6,565 bases of DNA, taken from Desulfobulbaceae bacterium. GTDB taxonomy: Bacteria > Desulfobacterota > Desulfobulbia > Desulfobulbales > Desulfobulbaceae. The position numbers and the translations under genes are program-made. The stretch covers positions 1-6,565 of the forward strand of contig DAOVTM010000227.1 of the NCBI GenBank assembly GCA_030633145.1. The letters are read 5' to 3'. Under the pieces are notes generated by a model. The model made no database searches. It was not told where the DNA came from and saw only the letters and a list, made by a program, of their open reading frames with translations. Shown here piece after piece: positions 1-6,063 of this stretch. Every line of letters starts with the position of its first letter. The stretch's first letter is position 1.

Positions 1-81
1 CAGGTAAGCGAGCCTGCGAGACTCCGTCTGTGGGAACGGAAACAGACGCTCCAGGTAAGCGAGCTTGCGAGACTCCGTCTG
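1..81. repeat. Imperfect tandem repeat, 30-bp unit at 51-bp period
   Basis: Positions 1-30 and 52-81 are the same 30-bp unit, beginning CAGGTAAGCGAGC and ending GACTCCGTCTG, with one difference (C14 versus T65). They are separated by a 21-bp spacer. The spacer contains CAGACG (43-48), which can pair with CGTCTG at 25-30. The array is cut by the window edge, so the copy number is unknown. The units run directly into the palindrome cluster at 67-137 and probably belong to the same dispersed element. Confidence 0.8.
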
Positions 82-137
82 TCTCGCATCGACCGCTGGA
101 GCGGTCATTCAAAGTTACCACGCAGGAGCGTGGGAAC
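67..137. repeat. Cluster of three adjacent REP-like palindromes
   Basis: Three stem-loops lie back to back. GCGAGAC (67-73) pairs with GTCTCGC (81-87). GACCGC (91-96) pairs with GCGGTC (101-106) around a TGGA loop. GTTACCACGC (114-123) pairs with GCGTGGGAAC (128-137) around AGGA with one mismatch. The last is the motif GTTCCCACGC-N4-GCGTGGGAAC, known as a dispersed intergenic palindrome in many Desulfobacterota and other genomes. It recurs at 6530-6553. No transposase is seen in the window. Confidence 0.75.
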
Positions 138-322
138 TAGGGGGCAATATGAGTTATCTGATTGAAATTGTGATTTGTCCCGCCTTAAGTTGGTAGCCCA
201 TTTTTTTAAGATCCTGTACTGCTATAAAGGCGTACAGCAATATTATTACTGTTTTCAAGGTAGGTCGAATTAGCGTAACAACCTACACGTTGCTCCGAAA
301 AGGATGGAAAGTGACAAAAAAA
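138..322. other. Gene-free stretch downstream of ribBA
   Basis: No convincing gene is visible here, and together with the repeats at 1-137 it makes a 322-bp gene-free end. It contains an inverted repeat CTGTAC (214-219)/GTACAG (232-237) with a 12-nt loop and a second one at 260-286. Either could form a hairpin at the 3' end of the ribBA transcript. Neither is followed by a U-tract on the minus strand, so no intrinsic terminator for ribBA can be called. A 15-codon reading frame at 149-196 has nothing to support it. Confidence 0.5.
258..286. repeat. Degenerate palindrome, possible dispersed repeat remnant
   Basis: GTAGGT (260-265) and ACCTAC (281-286) form a 6-bp inverted repeat around a 15-nt spacer. 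The left arm plus spacer, GTAGGTCGAATTAGCG, resembles the dispersed intergenic palindrome GTAGGTCGGATTAGCG seen in many proteobacterial genomes, here with a decayed right half. The family assignment is from memory and is weak. Confidence 0.35.
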
Positions 323-1549
323 TCAATCTTCGCTCTCATCCCCATACAACTCCAGCACATGACCCATCTTATCCCGCTTGCACTTCATATACCCTTTACT
401 CTCATCTTCAGAAAGGATCTCAATGGGCAGTCGTGCCACAGCCTCAAGGCCATAGCCCTCAAGACCGATAATTTTCTTTGGGTTATTGGTCAACAGACGC
501 ATTTTACGTACCCCGAGATCACGCAAAATCTGAGCTCCGATACCATAATCACGAAGATCGGGCTTAAAACCCAGACGAACATTGGCCTCCACAGTATCCA
601 GCCCCTCTTCATCCTGGAGTTTATAGGCCTTCAGTTTATTGACCAGTCCTATCCCCCTGCCCTCCTGGCGCATATAGAGAATAACCCCCTTGCCTTCCTG
701 CTCCACCATCTGCATGGCAGCGCGTAACTGAGCCCCGCAGTCGCAGCGGGCAGAACCAAACACATCACCGGTCAGACATTCGGAATGCACCCGAACCAGA
801 ACCGGTTCATCAGGAGTAATATCGCCTAAAACCAATGCAAGATGTTCATGGGAATCCACATCATTGGTATAGGCTATGACCTTAAATTTACCGGCATGGT
901 TGGTGGGAAGACGAGCCTCTACTTCACGATGCACCAAGAGATCTTTTCGCATCCGATAGGCAACCAGATCTGCAACGGTGACGATCTTTAAATCAAACTC
1001 TTCAGCAAACTTGTCCAGATCCGGCATCCGGGCCATGGTGCCGTCGTCTTTCATGATCTCACAAATAACACCGGCAGTGCGCATCCCGGCAAGTCGTGCC
1101 AGATCAACAGAACCCTCGGTCTGCCCGATGCGAACCAGCACCCCACCTTTTCTTGCCCGCAGGGGAAAGACATGACCAGGGCTGATTATATCATACGGGC
1201 TGGCATCAGGGGCCACAGCAGCCTCAATAGTCCTGGCACGGTCAGCGGCAGATATGCCGGTGGTAACTCCGGTTCGTGCCTCTATACTAATGGTAAATCC
1301 GGTTCCATAAGGGGATTTATTATCCTGTACCATCATGGGCAAACCGATCTGGTCAATAATATCAGGACTCAGGGAGAGACAGATCAAACCGCGTCCATGG
1401 GTGGCCATGAAGTTGATGGCCTCCGGCGTTACCGCCTCTGCCGCCATGCAGAGATCACCCTCGTTTTCCCGGTCTTCATCATCCACCAGAATAACCATCT
1501 TACCCGCTTTTATATCTTCAACGGCCTCTTCTATTGTGCTGACTGCCAT
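323..1549 (-). CDS. ribBA: Bifunctional DHBP synthase / GTP cyclohydrolase II RibBA
   Basis: This 408-aa cytosolic enzyme supplies both riboflavin precursors. The N-terminal half (about 1-200) is a RibB domain that makes 3,4-dihydroxy-2-butanone 4-phosphate from ribulose 5-phosphate. It carries the acidic loop DRENEGD (26-32), THGRGLICL (50-58), TGFTISIEARTGVTTGIS (83-100) and SPGHVFPL (123-130). The C-terminal half (about 205-408) is a RibA domain that opens GTP. It has zinc cysteines 258, 269 and 271, RQEGRGIGL (294-302), TNNPKKI (354-360) and the usual KRDKMGH ending (391-397). Both active sites look intact and the length is normal for RibBA. The ATG start is preceded by AGGT 7 nt upstream (1557-1560) and begins at the usual RibB N-terminus. 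It is the last gene of the minus-strand series, 163 nt after ribE, with its own structured leader. Downstream, where ribH often lies, there are only repeats. Confidence 0.97.
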   Translation of the reverse strand: MAVSTIEEAVEDIKAGKMVILVDDEDRENEGDLCMAAEAVTPEAINFMATHGRGLICLSLSPDIIDQIGLPMMVQDNKSPYGTGFTISIEARTGVTTGISAADRARTIEAAVAPDASPYDIISPGHVFPLRARKGGVLVRIGQTEGSVDLARLAGMRTAGVICEIMKDDGTMARMPDLDKFAEEFDLKIVTVADLVAYRMRKDLLVHREVEARLPTNHAGKFKVIAYTNDVDSHEHLALVLGDITPDEPVLVRVHSECLTGDVFGSARCDCGAQLRAAMQMVEQEGKGVILYMRQEGRGIGLVNKLKAYKLQDEEGLDTVEANVRLGFKPDLRDYGIGAQILRDLGVRKMRLLTNNPKKIIGLEGYGLEAVARLPIEILSEDESKGYMKCKRDKMGHVLELYGDESED

Positions 1550-1559
1550 GATTTATACC

Positions 1560-1594
1560 TATCAGAAACCAGAAGCCAGAGGACAGAAGCCAGA
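1560..1594 (-). repeat. Five-unit heptanucleotide array in the ribBA leader
   Basis: Read on the minus strand, five consecutive 7-mers all begin with TCTG: TCTGGCT, TCTGTCC, TCTGGCT, TCTGGTT, TCTGATA. The array ends at the AGGT ribosome-binding site of ribBA. It resembles the short tandem heptamer repeats found in intergenic regions of cyanobacteria and some Desulfobacterota. The units are degenerate, so recent slippage is unlikely. Confidence 0.7.
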
Positions 1595-1622
1595 ATAATC
1601 ACTGCCTGCGGCGATGACTATT
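1594..1622 (-). promoter_or_regulatory. Hairpin in the ribBA 5' leader
   Basis: On the minus strand AATAGTCA (1622-1615) pairs with TGATTATT (1601-1594), eight pairs including one G-U. The loop holds a small GCC/GGC stem (1612-1610 with 1606-1604) around a triloop. It sits directly upstream of the heptamer array and about 45 nt before the start codon. It does not resemble the FMN riboswitch. The role is unknown: it could affect mRNA stability or translation, or be fortuitous. Confidence 0.4.
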
Positions 1623-1652
1623 GGCAATACCATGCTCTGAATATTCCGATTT

Positions 1653-1658
1653 ATTATA
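1653..1658 (-). promoter_or_regulatory. Candidate -10 box for ribBA
   Basis: A perfect TATAAT lies on the minus strand in the 163-nt ribE-ribBA gap. No good -35 box is present at 15-18 nt (the 17-nt position reads AAAAAT), so this is only half a promoter. The length and AT-richness of the gap, compared with the 3-nt gap before ribE, make an internal promoter plausible. A 7-bp inverted repeat TTTGTAA/TTACAAA (1666-1672/1688-1694) lies just upstream. Confidence 0.35.
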
Positions 1659-1712
1659 ATGTGTTTTTGTAATGGATTTTTTAATAGTTACAAATAAATG
1701 CTTCTCTTAATT

Positions 1713-2369
1713 TTACGATAAAAAGCCATGTTCCGCCAGAAAGGCTGGATTTATATTGCTCCCCTCGTCCTGATTCTCAGACTGAACCGAAAGCAACTTT
1801 TCCACATACTTCCCGATAATATCCACTTCAAGATTGACCTGATCTCCCTGTTGTAACCGTCCCAGAGTGGTTACAGCCAGGGTATGGGGAATAATAGAGA
1901 CAGAAAAACTATTATTGGAACAGGAATTAACGGTCAGACTGATCCCGTCAATGGTAATCGACCCTTTCTCAATAACATACCTGGCAAGAGATTGGTCAAA
2001 GGAAAAGGTAAAAAGGGTGAAGTCACCCACAGCTTTTCGCTCCTCCACCCGACCCAGGCCATCCACATGCCCACTGACCAGATGTCCACCCAGCCGGTCG
2101 GATAGACGCAAAGCCCGTTCCAGATTAACCCTGCCACCATTCTCCAGCCGACCCAGTCCAGTACGGGAAAGGCTCTCCGGCGAGACATCCACCAAGAATC
2201 TGCGACCACTTATATCCCGGGCAGTGAGACAGACACCGTTGACCGCAATGGACTCCCCCTCTTCCGGGTCAGTGAGGTCAAAACCAGCCTCCAGGCAAAA
2301 GACCATGCCCCCGCCTGCGGCCCGTTTTTCAACCACCCTGCCCTCACCCTGGATAATGCCAGTAAACAC
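1713..2369 (-). CDS. ribE: Riboflavin synthase, alpha-chain type (RibE)
   Basis: This 218-aa enzyme dismutates two 6,7-dimethyl-8-ribityllumazine molecules into riboflavin and the ribityl-pyrimidinedione. Two lumazine-binding barrels are visible. The first (about 1-95) has MFTGII (1-6), GESIAVNGVCLT (38-49, Cys47), SPESLSRTGLG (63-73) and VNLERALR (81-88). The second (about 96-192) has GGHLVSGHVDG (94-104), GSITIDGISLTV (136-147), IPHTLAVTTLG (160-170) and VNLEVDIIGKY (178-188). The tail ends in FLAEHGF, the usual C-terminal trimerisation helix. The length is normal. The start is GTG at 2369-2367, chosen because the family always begins MFTG and AAGGA (2380-2376) lies 6 nt upstream. That ribosome-binding site overlaps the end of the preceding TPR gene, whose stop is only 3 nt away, which suggests translational coupling. 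The symbol ribE follows Desulfobacterota/Bacillus usage; the E. coli equivalent is ribC. Confidence 0.96.
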   Translation of the reverse strand: MFTGIIQGEGRVVEKRAAGGGMVFCLEAGFDLTDPEEGESIAVNGVCLTARDISGRRFLVDVSPESLSRTGLGRLENGGRVNLERALRLSDRLGGHLVSGHVDGLGRVEERKAVGDFTLFTFSFDQSLARYVIEKGSITIDGISLTVNSCSNNSFSVSIIPHTLAVTTLGRLQQGDQVNLEVDIIGKYVEKLLSVQSENQDEGSNINPAFLAEHGFLS

Positions 2370-2372
2370 CGA

Positions 2373-2990
2373 TTATCCTTGGCTAGCCGCATCTAGCTCA
2401 TCGGCCAGAGCTGCAAAATCCTCAGACATCCGTTTATGTTTAAAGTTCTTATGGATCGATGAAACGGTTCGATAGGTATCTGCGGCCTTGGCCTGATCAC
2501 CTTTTTCCACATATACCTCAGCCACTATCACCATGATATTCACCATCCCCTTAGGATTCTTGGTCAGATGATAATGCTCAATCATATCAAAGAGGATCTC
2601 CAGAGCCTTGTCCAGTTCGCCCTGTTTCTGATAGACTACGGCAACCTTCTTGTTCAGAGCCAGGGTGGAAAAAGAATCCTCTTCTTTTTCGCAGATATCA
2701 TAGGCCCGTTTAAAATGGGTCAGGGCGTTGTCATACTCCTCACGCTCCATGCAGACATCACCCAGACGGTCAGAGGCATTGGCAACTCCCTGCTCATCAT
2801 TATTTTCTTCAAATCCCTTTAAGGCGTTGTGAAAGGCAATACCTGCTGCCGAAAACGCACCTTTTTTAAATTCCTCACGCCCTACAAGATAATCACGCTT
2901 GGCAGGGTCTTTTTCCATGGCCTCTTGCCGCGCTTTTTCCGGGTCAACAGCATTTAATGAACTAAGAGGCTGCAGTTCTGAACTTTCCAT
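2373..2990 (-). CDS. TPR-repeat protein of unknown function, coupled to ribE
   Basis: This is a 205-aa soluble protein with no signal peptide or membrane segment. After a short variable N-terminus (1-30) come four helical hairpins of TPR type spaced about 40 residues apart, at roughly 34-67, 70-105, 110-145 and 150-185. Examples are ASDRLGDVCMEREEYDNALT (72-91) and VAVVYQKQGELDKALEIL (116-133). The roughly 40-residue spacing is the wider kind seen in kinesin-light-chain-like TPRs. Such domains bind peptides or partner proteins; no catalytic motif is present. The ATG at 2990 is supported by AAGGAG (3003-2998) with a 7-nt spacer. It lies 66 nt after the zinc-ribbon/HEAT gene and 3 nt before ribE. 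I do not recognise a named family, and co-transcription with ribE does not by itself show a flavin role. Confidence 0.9.
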   Translation of the reverse strand: MESSELQPLSSLNAVDPEKARQEAMEKDPAKRDYLVGREEFKKGAFSAAGIAFHNALKGFEENNDEQGVANASDRLGDVCMEREEYDNALTHFKRAYDICEKEEDSFSTLALNKKVAVVYQKQGELDKALEILFDMIEHYHLTKNPKGMVNIMVIVAEVYVEKGDQAKAADTYRTVSSIHKNFKHKRMSEDFAALADELDAASQG

Positions 2991-3056
2991 TGTAACTCTC
3001 CTTTGTCTCTATATCCTGAACCGAACTATCGCCCGGTGTTTATTCGATTTTCATTC

Positions 3057-4199
3057 TTATTTCTCATTGATCTGCTGCACGGCCTCAACCGCCAGCGCAG
3101 CAACCGTGGTCTTCACCGGCTCACCACTCTCATATACCGTAATCTCACTCTGGTCATCCTGGAGAGCCATGATCTGAAATGAAGCCTCATTGGCCTTGAT
3201 CCGTCCTAACATACGAGCCATCATGCCCCGCACCTCCGGGGTATCATGTTCCAGGAAGTGAAAGGTGGAATAAAAAGGGGTCTTGCGGATCAGGTCAGGC
3301 CGGGTCAGGGCGATCTCGGACAGCCCCCAGATCGCAGCCTGCTGGGTATTGGTATCCCCCATAAAATTGAGAAGATGACGGGTAAAGGCACCGTAAATAT
3401 CGGGTCGAGCCGCAATAATAGCACCAATGGCCTCCACCATGCCCCAGGGCATGGAGGCGGAATCAGAACAGGACTCAAAAAGCCGGTGCAGCATATCCGC
3501 CACTGGTGCAGGTTCCCTGGTGGACAAACGGGCGCAGACCTGACCAATCAACCAGGCTGTCTTGTACCGTTTTGCCGGTTCCGGTTCATAGAGCAGCCGC
3601 TGCATGAAACGAAGGGTACGAATATCATCAAAGCTCAGATCCAACAGCTCGTCAATATCTCCAGCCTCGACCAGTTCCTTGACCTTTGCCTTATTGGTAC
3701 GCCTCTTCTTCCGTTTTGGATCACGAACCGGTTCAACCTCAGGAATCACCGCACTCCCTTTCTTTGTCGTCGCCTCTGCCTCTGCTCCCTGCTTATCCAG
3801 TTCCTGTTTCTTTGCAAAACGCTCAGCAATCTCAGCAACCTCCTTATGGAGACGGATAAAATAGAGTACCCCCCGCACCAACCTGCCGTCCAGGTTCCGC
3901 TTAGGACATATCTGGTGGGTGATAACGTCGTAATTCTCTACCCTGCCGGTAAGATAATCGTCATCCGGAACCAGTTCCCAGGCAAGATCCCAATCATCAT
4001 TACACGCAAAGACCATGCACTCTACCATGGCAGAGCCGATATTATGACCGGTGGCATCGCAGGTATAGACCGCACCGCACTCACAGCGTCCCACTGGGAA
4101 TTCGACCATCTTACGCTGGGCCGCATCACTGGGACGGCCAACGTCCATTCCACAGAACGGACACCAGGGCCGAATTTTTGACACATTCTTCTTAGCCAT
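3057..4199 (-). CDS. Zinc-ribbon plus HEAT-like repeat protein, function unknown
   Basis: This is a 380-aa soluble protein in three parts. Residues 1-75 form a probable zinc ribbon, with CPFC (13-16) and CEC (39-41) as likely ligands, plus Cys47, His52, Cys61 and Cys66; the region reads like FPVGRCECGAVYTCDATGH. Residues 76-175 end in a charged linker with a KRKKRR patch. Residues 185-380 are alpha-helical and HEAT-like, with helices such as KTAWLIGQVCARLS, WGMVEAIGAIIAARPDIYG and VRGMMARMLGRIKA. The WG..EAIG.I.A pattern recalls the HEAT-type DVU0298 family of sulfate reducers, but that is a remote resemblance from memory. The zinc ribbon and HEAT fold suggest binding to nucleic acid or a protein complex; no enzyme motif is seen. 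The ATG at 4199 has only a weak AGAAAG upstream, but no better in-frame start exists. It lies between two TPR genes, with gaps of 79 and 66 nt. Confidence 0.9.
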   Translation of the reverse strand: MAKKNVSKIRPWCPFCGMDVGRPSDAAQRKMVEFPVGRCECGAVYTCDATGHNIGSAMVECMVFACNDDWDLAWELVPDDDYLTGRVENYDVITHQICPKRNLDGRLVRGVLYFIRLHKEVAEIAERFAKKQELDKQGAEAEATTKKGSAVIPEVEPVRDPKRKKRRTNKAKVKELVEAGDIDELLDLSFDDIRTLRFMQRLLYEPEPAKRYKTAWLIGQVCARLSTREPAPVADMLHRLFESCSDSASMPWGMVEAIGAIIAARPDIYGAFTRHLLNFMGDTNTQQAAIWGLSEIALTRPDLIRKTPFYSTFHFLEHDTPEVRGMMARMLGRIKANEASFQIMALQDDQSEITVYESGEPVKTTVAALAVEAVQQINEK

Positions 4200-4249
4200 T
4201 TTTTCTTTCTGATTTCAACCTTATTATTTTTCCTTTCCAAGCTCCACGC

Positions 4250-4278
4250 TACTGCTGGAACCAGCGATCACCGCAGTA
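4250..4278 (-). other. Intergenic inverted repeat between TPR and HEAT genes
   Basis: TACTGC (4278-4273) and GCAGTA (4255-4250) form a 6-bp inverted repeat around 17 nt, with an alternative CTGG/CCAG pairing nested inside. It begins one base after the stop codon of the upstream TPR gene. No U-tract follows, so it is not an intrinsic terminator. An mRNA-processing or 3'-protecting hairpin is possible. Confidence 0.35.
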
Positions 4279-4932
4279 TCACTCCGCCATCTTAGCTGTA
4301 AGGGCTTCCTCAAAACGGGAATCAACTGCGTATCCCAGTTCTTTTGCCTTGTCAAGATTTTGTTTGGACGCTGTAAGGTCTCCATTAAAATAGAGAGCCA
4401 CGGCCAGGTTGTTACGAGCCATACCGTTATCCGGTTCCAGGGTTATGGCCTCACGGGCAGCTTCAACCGCTTTTGCGTCCTCTTCCAGCATGGTATAGGC
4501 GGAGGTCAGATTAATCCAGGCAGTGAGCAGTCGGGGGTCAACCTGCAGAGCCTTATCGTAGCATTCAACTGCGGCCTTGGCATCACCTTCGTGCTGGCGG
4601 ATAAGGCCGATATTGACATGAGCCTCAGCCATCTTGGGAGTGATTGCGAGAGCCTTTTCATTAAGCTCCAAAGCACGAGGTACATTGCCCTGGCCAAAAT
4701 AAATTGCCCCCAGGTTGATGTAACTTTCCACAGAATGGTCATCCAGCTTAATAGCCGTTTCCAGCTCACGGATTGCGTCGTCATCGCGACCAGCCTGGCG
4801 ATAGATCAGCCCGAGCTTGTGATGGGCAATAATATTGTCCGGGTTTTCTTTACAGATCTTTTCCATCTCTTTGATAGCATCTTCGATGGACATTTCCGGT
4901 GGAGCTGTCTCTGGTTGAGTAGTTTCCGACAT
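4279..4932 (-). CDS. TPR-repeat protein, five repeats, function unknown
   Basis: This 217-aa soluble protein has no signal peptide and a short Pro/Glu/Thr-rich N-terminus (1-15). Five consecutive canonical 34-residue TPR units follow, at about 34-67, 68-101, 102-135, 136-169 and 170-203. Each shows the W/LG-Y/A-P consensus, for example YINLGAIYFGQGNVPRALEL (71-90) and NLAVALYFNGDLTASK (175-190). An isolated helix (16-30) precedes them and a capping helix closes the protein. Such a superhelix is a protein-binding scaffold, and nothing catalytic is visible. The ATG at 4932 is preceded by AAGGAA (4944-4939) with a 6-nt spacer. It is the first gene after a good promoter (5041-5068) and follows a leader of about 100 nt with several hairpins. 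It is not obviously a duplicate of the TPR gene at 2373-2990, since repeat length and sequence differ. Confidence 0.92.
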   Translation of the reverse strand: MSETTQPETAPPEMSIEDAIKEMEKICKENPDNIIAHHKLGLIYRQAGRDDDAIRELETAIKLDDHSVESYINLGAIYFGQGNVPRALELNEKALAITPKMAEAHVNIGLIRQHEGDAKAAVECYDKALQVDPRLLTAWINLTSAYTMLEEDAKAVEAAREAITLEPDNGMARNNLAVALYFNGDLTASKQNLDKAKELGYAVDSRFEEALTAKMAE

Positions 4933-4946
4933 TATAAATTCCTTAT

Positions 4947-4976
4947 AAAAAATTGGGGCTGCTTAAAATCTGCAGC
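4947..4976 (-). terminator. Weak terminator-like hairpin in the TPR leader (possible attenuator)
   Basis: On the minus strand GCTGC (4976-4972) pairs with GCAGC (4962-4958) around a 9-nt loop. Five bases later come six U (4952-4947), just before the AAGGAA ribosome-binding site. The stem is only 5 bp, short for an intrinsic terminator. A second GCAGC upstream (5006-5002) could pair with the same GCTGC and prevent this hairpin, which is the arrangement of an attenuator. This is inference from base complementarity only. Confidence 0.3.
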
Positions 4977-5040
4977 GCAATACTGTTTTTAACAGATAAC
5001 GGCTGCCTGCTGATTGCTGGCTTCACCGTATAGAAGAAAC

Positions 5041-5068
5041 ACTATAGGCATGAAAGTTAGTGTGGCAA
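5041..5068 (-). promoter_or_regulatory. Sigma70-type promoter for the TPR/HEAT/TPR/ribE unit
   Basis: On the minus strand TTGCCA (5068-5063) and TATAGT (5046-5041) each match the consensus boxes at five of six positions, separated by 16 nt. The promoter lies just after the ribF stop codon and gives a predicted start near 5034. That leaves a leader of about 100 nt before the TPR start codon. It implies that the downstream genes can be transcribed independently of ribF. Confidence 0.6.
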
Positions 5069-5091
5069 GTGTTTTTTCTCGTGATTTGAGT

Positions 5092-6063
5092 TCAACTATT
5101 TAATCGCTCCTCACAGGAGAGGAGATGTTCCTTTGCCCCCTCTGCCAGCACCCCACGGGCAATGGTAATATCCTTGCCGATCTGAGCCGATAATTCCGCA
5201 ACCGAGGCAAACTTCTCCTCACCCCGCAGATGCTGCAGCAGGTTGAGCTTGATGGAGTGTCCATAAATATCCCTATTGAAATCAAAGATATGGGTCTCGG
5301 CCACCAGCCGGTTATCACCAAAGGTCGGATTATAGCCTATATTTGAGATACTGCCATAAACTTTGCCATCATAGAGTACCTGGGTCACATAGACCCCTTT
5401 CTGCGGACAGAGATCCTCCTCAGATACCTTGAGGTTGGCTGTGGCAAATCCCACTTCCTTTCCGCCCCGCTGTTTACCGCGCTGCACCTTACCGTGGATC
5501 TGATAATACCTGCCCAGCAGACTGCGTACGTCCCGCATCCGTCCCTGGGTGACCAGCTCTCGAATCCTGGTGCTGGAGACCAAAGTATCATTTTTATAAT
5601 GGGCCTCCACCACGGTGACCGGAAATCCCTTTTCCTTGCCCTGTTGACGAAGAAAATCAATATTACCGGTACGACCCTTGCCAAAGGCGTAGTCATAGCC
5701 TACCACCAGTTCCTTGACACCGATGCTTTTAATGAGAATCCTATCAACAAAATCCTGAGCCGGAGTTCTGGCAAAATCATGATCAAAGGGCAGGATCACC
5801 AGGGCATCAATGCCAGCAAAACGCATCAGCTCAATCTTCTGACTGGTGGTGGAGATCAGCTTGATTCCGTCGGGACGCAGCACCTTGAGTGGATGGGGAT
5901 CAAAGGTTACCACCACCGAGGTTCCGCCGTTGCGATACGCCTTACCCACCACCTCACTGAAGAGCAGTTGGTGTCCCAGATGAACCCCGTCAAAGTTGCC
6001 GATGGTCACCACTGGATTGTCAAAGGTTTTTTTGATCTCGTCTATTTTTATAAACAGCTCCAT
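5092..6063 (-). CDS. ribF: Bifunctional riboflavin kinase / FAD synthetase RibF
   Basis: This 323-aa cytosolic enzyme phosphorylates riboflavin to FMN and adenylates FMN to FAD. The N-terminal nucleotidyltransferase domain (about 1-185) has GNFDGVHLGHQ (22-32, with the HxGH motif), TFDPHPLKVL (53-62), GYDYAFGKGRTG (122-133) and SSTRIREL (163-170). The C-terminal kinase domain (about 186-315) has GFATAN (205-210), GVYVT (223-227), NIGYNPTFG (241-249) and ETHIFDFNRDIYG (256-268, with the conserved glutamate). The family usually shows GFPTAN, so Ala207 replaces a near-invariant proline; the Thr and Asn are kept. The frame is open to 6150, but the ATG at 6063 is preferred because the family starts a few residues before the (V)TIGNFDG strand, giving normal length. 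An AGG-rich stretch precedes that ATG, and the extra 29 residues look non-conserved. It is divergent from the tRNA-Leu gene. Confidence 0.95.
   Translation of the reverse strand: MELFIKIDEIKKTFDNPVVTIGNFDGVHLGHQLLFSEVVGKAYRNGGTSVVVTFDPHPLKVLRPDGIKLISTTSQKIELMRFAGIDALVILPFDHDFARTPAQDFVDRILIKSIGVKELVVGYDYAFGKGRTGNIDFLRQQGKEKGFPVTVVEAHYKNDTLVSSTRIRELVTQGRMRDVRSLLGRYYQIHGKVQRGKQRGGKEVGFATANLKVSEEDLCPQKGVYVTQVLYDGKVYGSISNIGYNPTFGDNRLVAETHIFDFNRDIYGHSIKLNLLQHLRGEEKFASVAELSAQIGKDITIARGVLAEGAKEHLLSCEERLNS

Noticed and set aside
1..137. CRISPR array
   Set aside because: There are only two 30-bp copies with a single 21-bp spacer, followed by unrelated palindromes; no cas genes and no further regular spacing.
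149..196. A 15-codon reading frame with a purine-rich sequence upstream
   Set aside because: It is too short to judge, lies beside a REP-like palindrome and has no similarity I can name.
214..286. Intrinsic terminator for ribBA
   Set aside because: Two inverted repeats are present, but on the minus strand neither is followed by a run of T.
290..727. A 145-codon open frame on the plus strand over the 3' half of ribBA
   Set aside because: Its sequence is antisense to the conserved RibA domain and shows no family features.
1550..1712. FMN riboswitch upstream of ribBA
   Set aside because: The gap is AT-rich and lacks the conserved GC-rich multi-helix core of the RFN element; only a simple hairpin and a heptamer array are visible.
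3246..4181. A 311-codon open frame on the plus strand, antisense to the zinc-ribbon/HEAT gene
   Set aside because: It lies entirely opposite a gene with clear zinc-binding and HEAT-like features, has no recognisable domain and no convincing ribosome-binding site; it is a codon-bias shadow.
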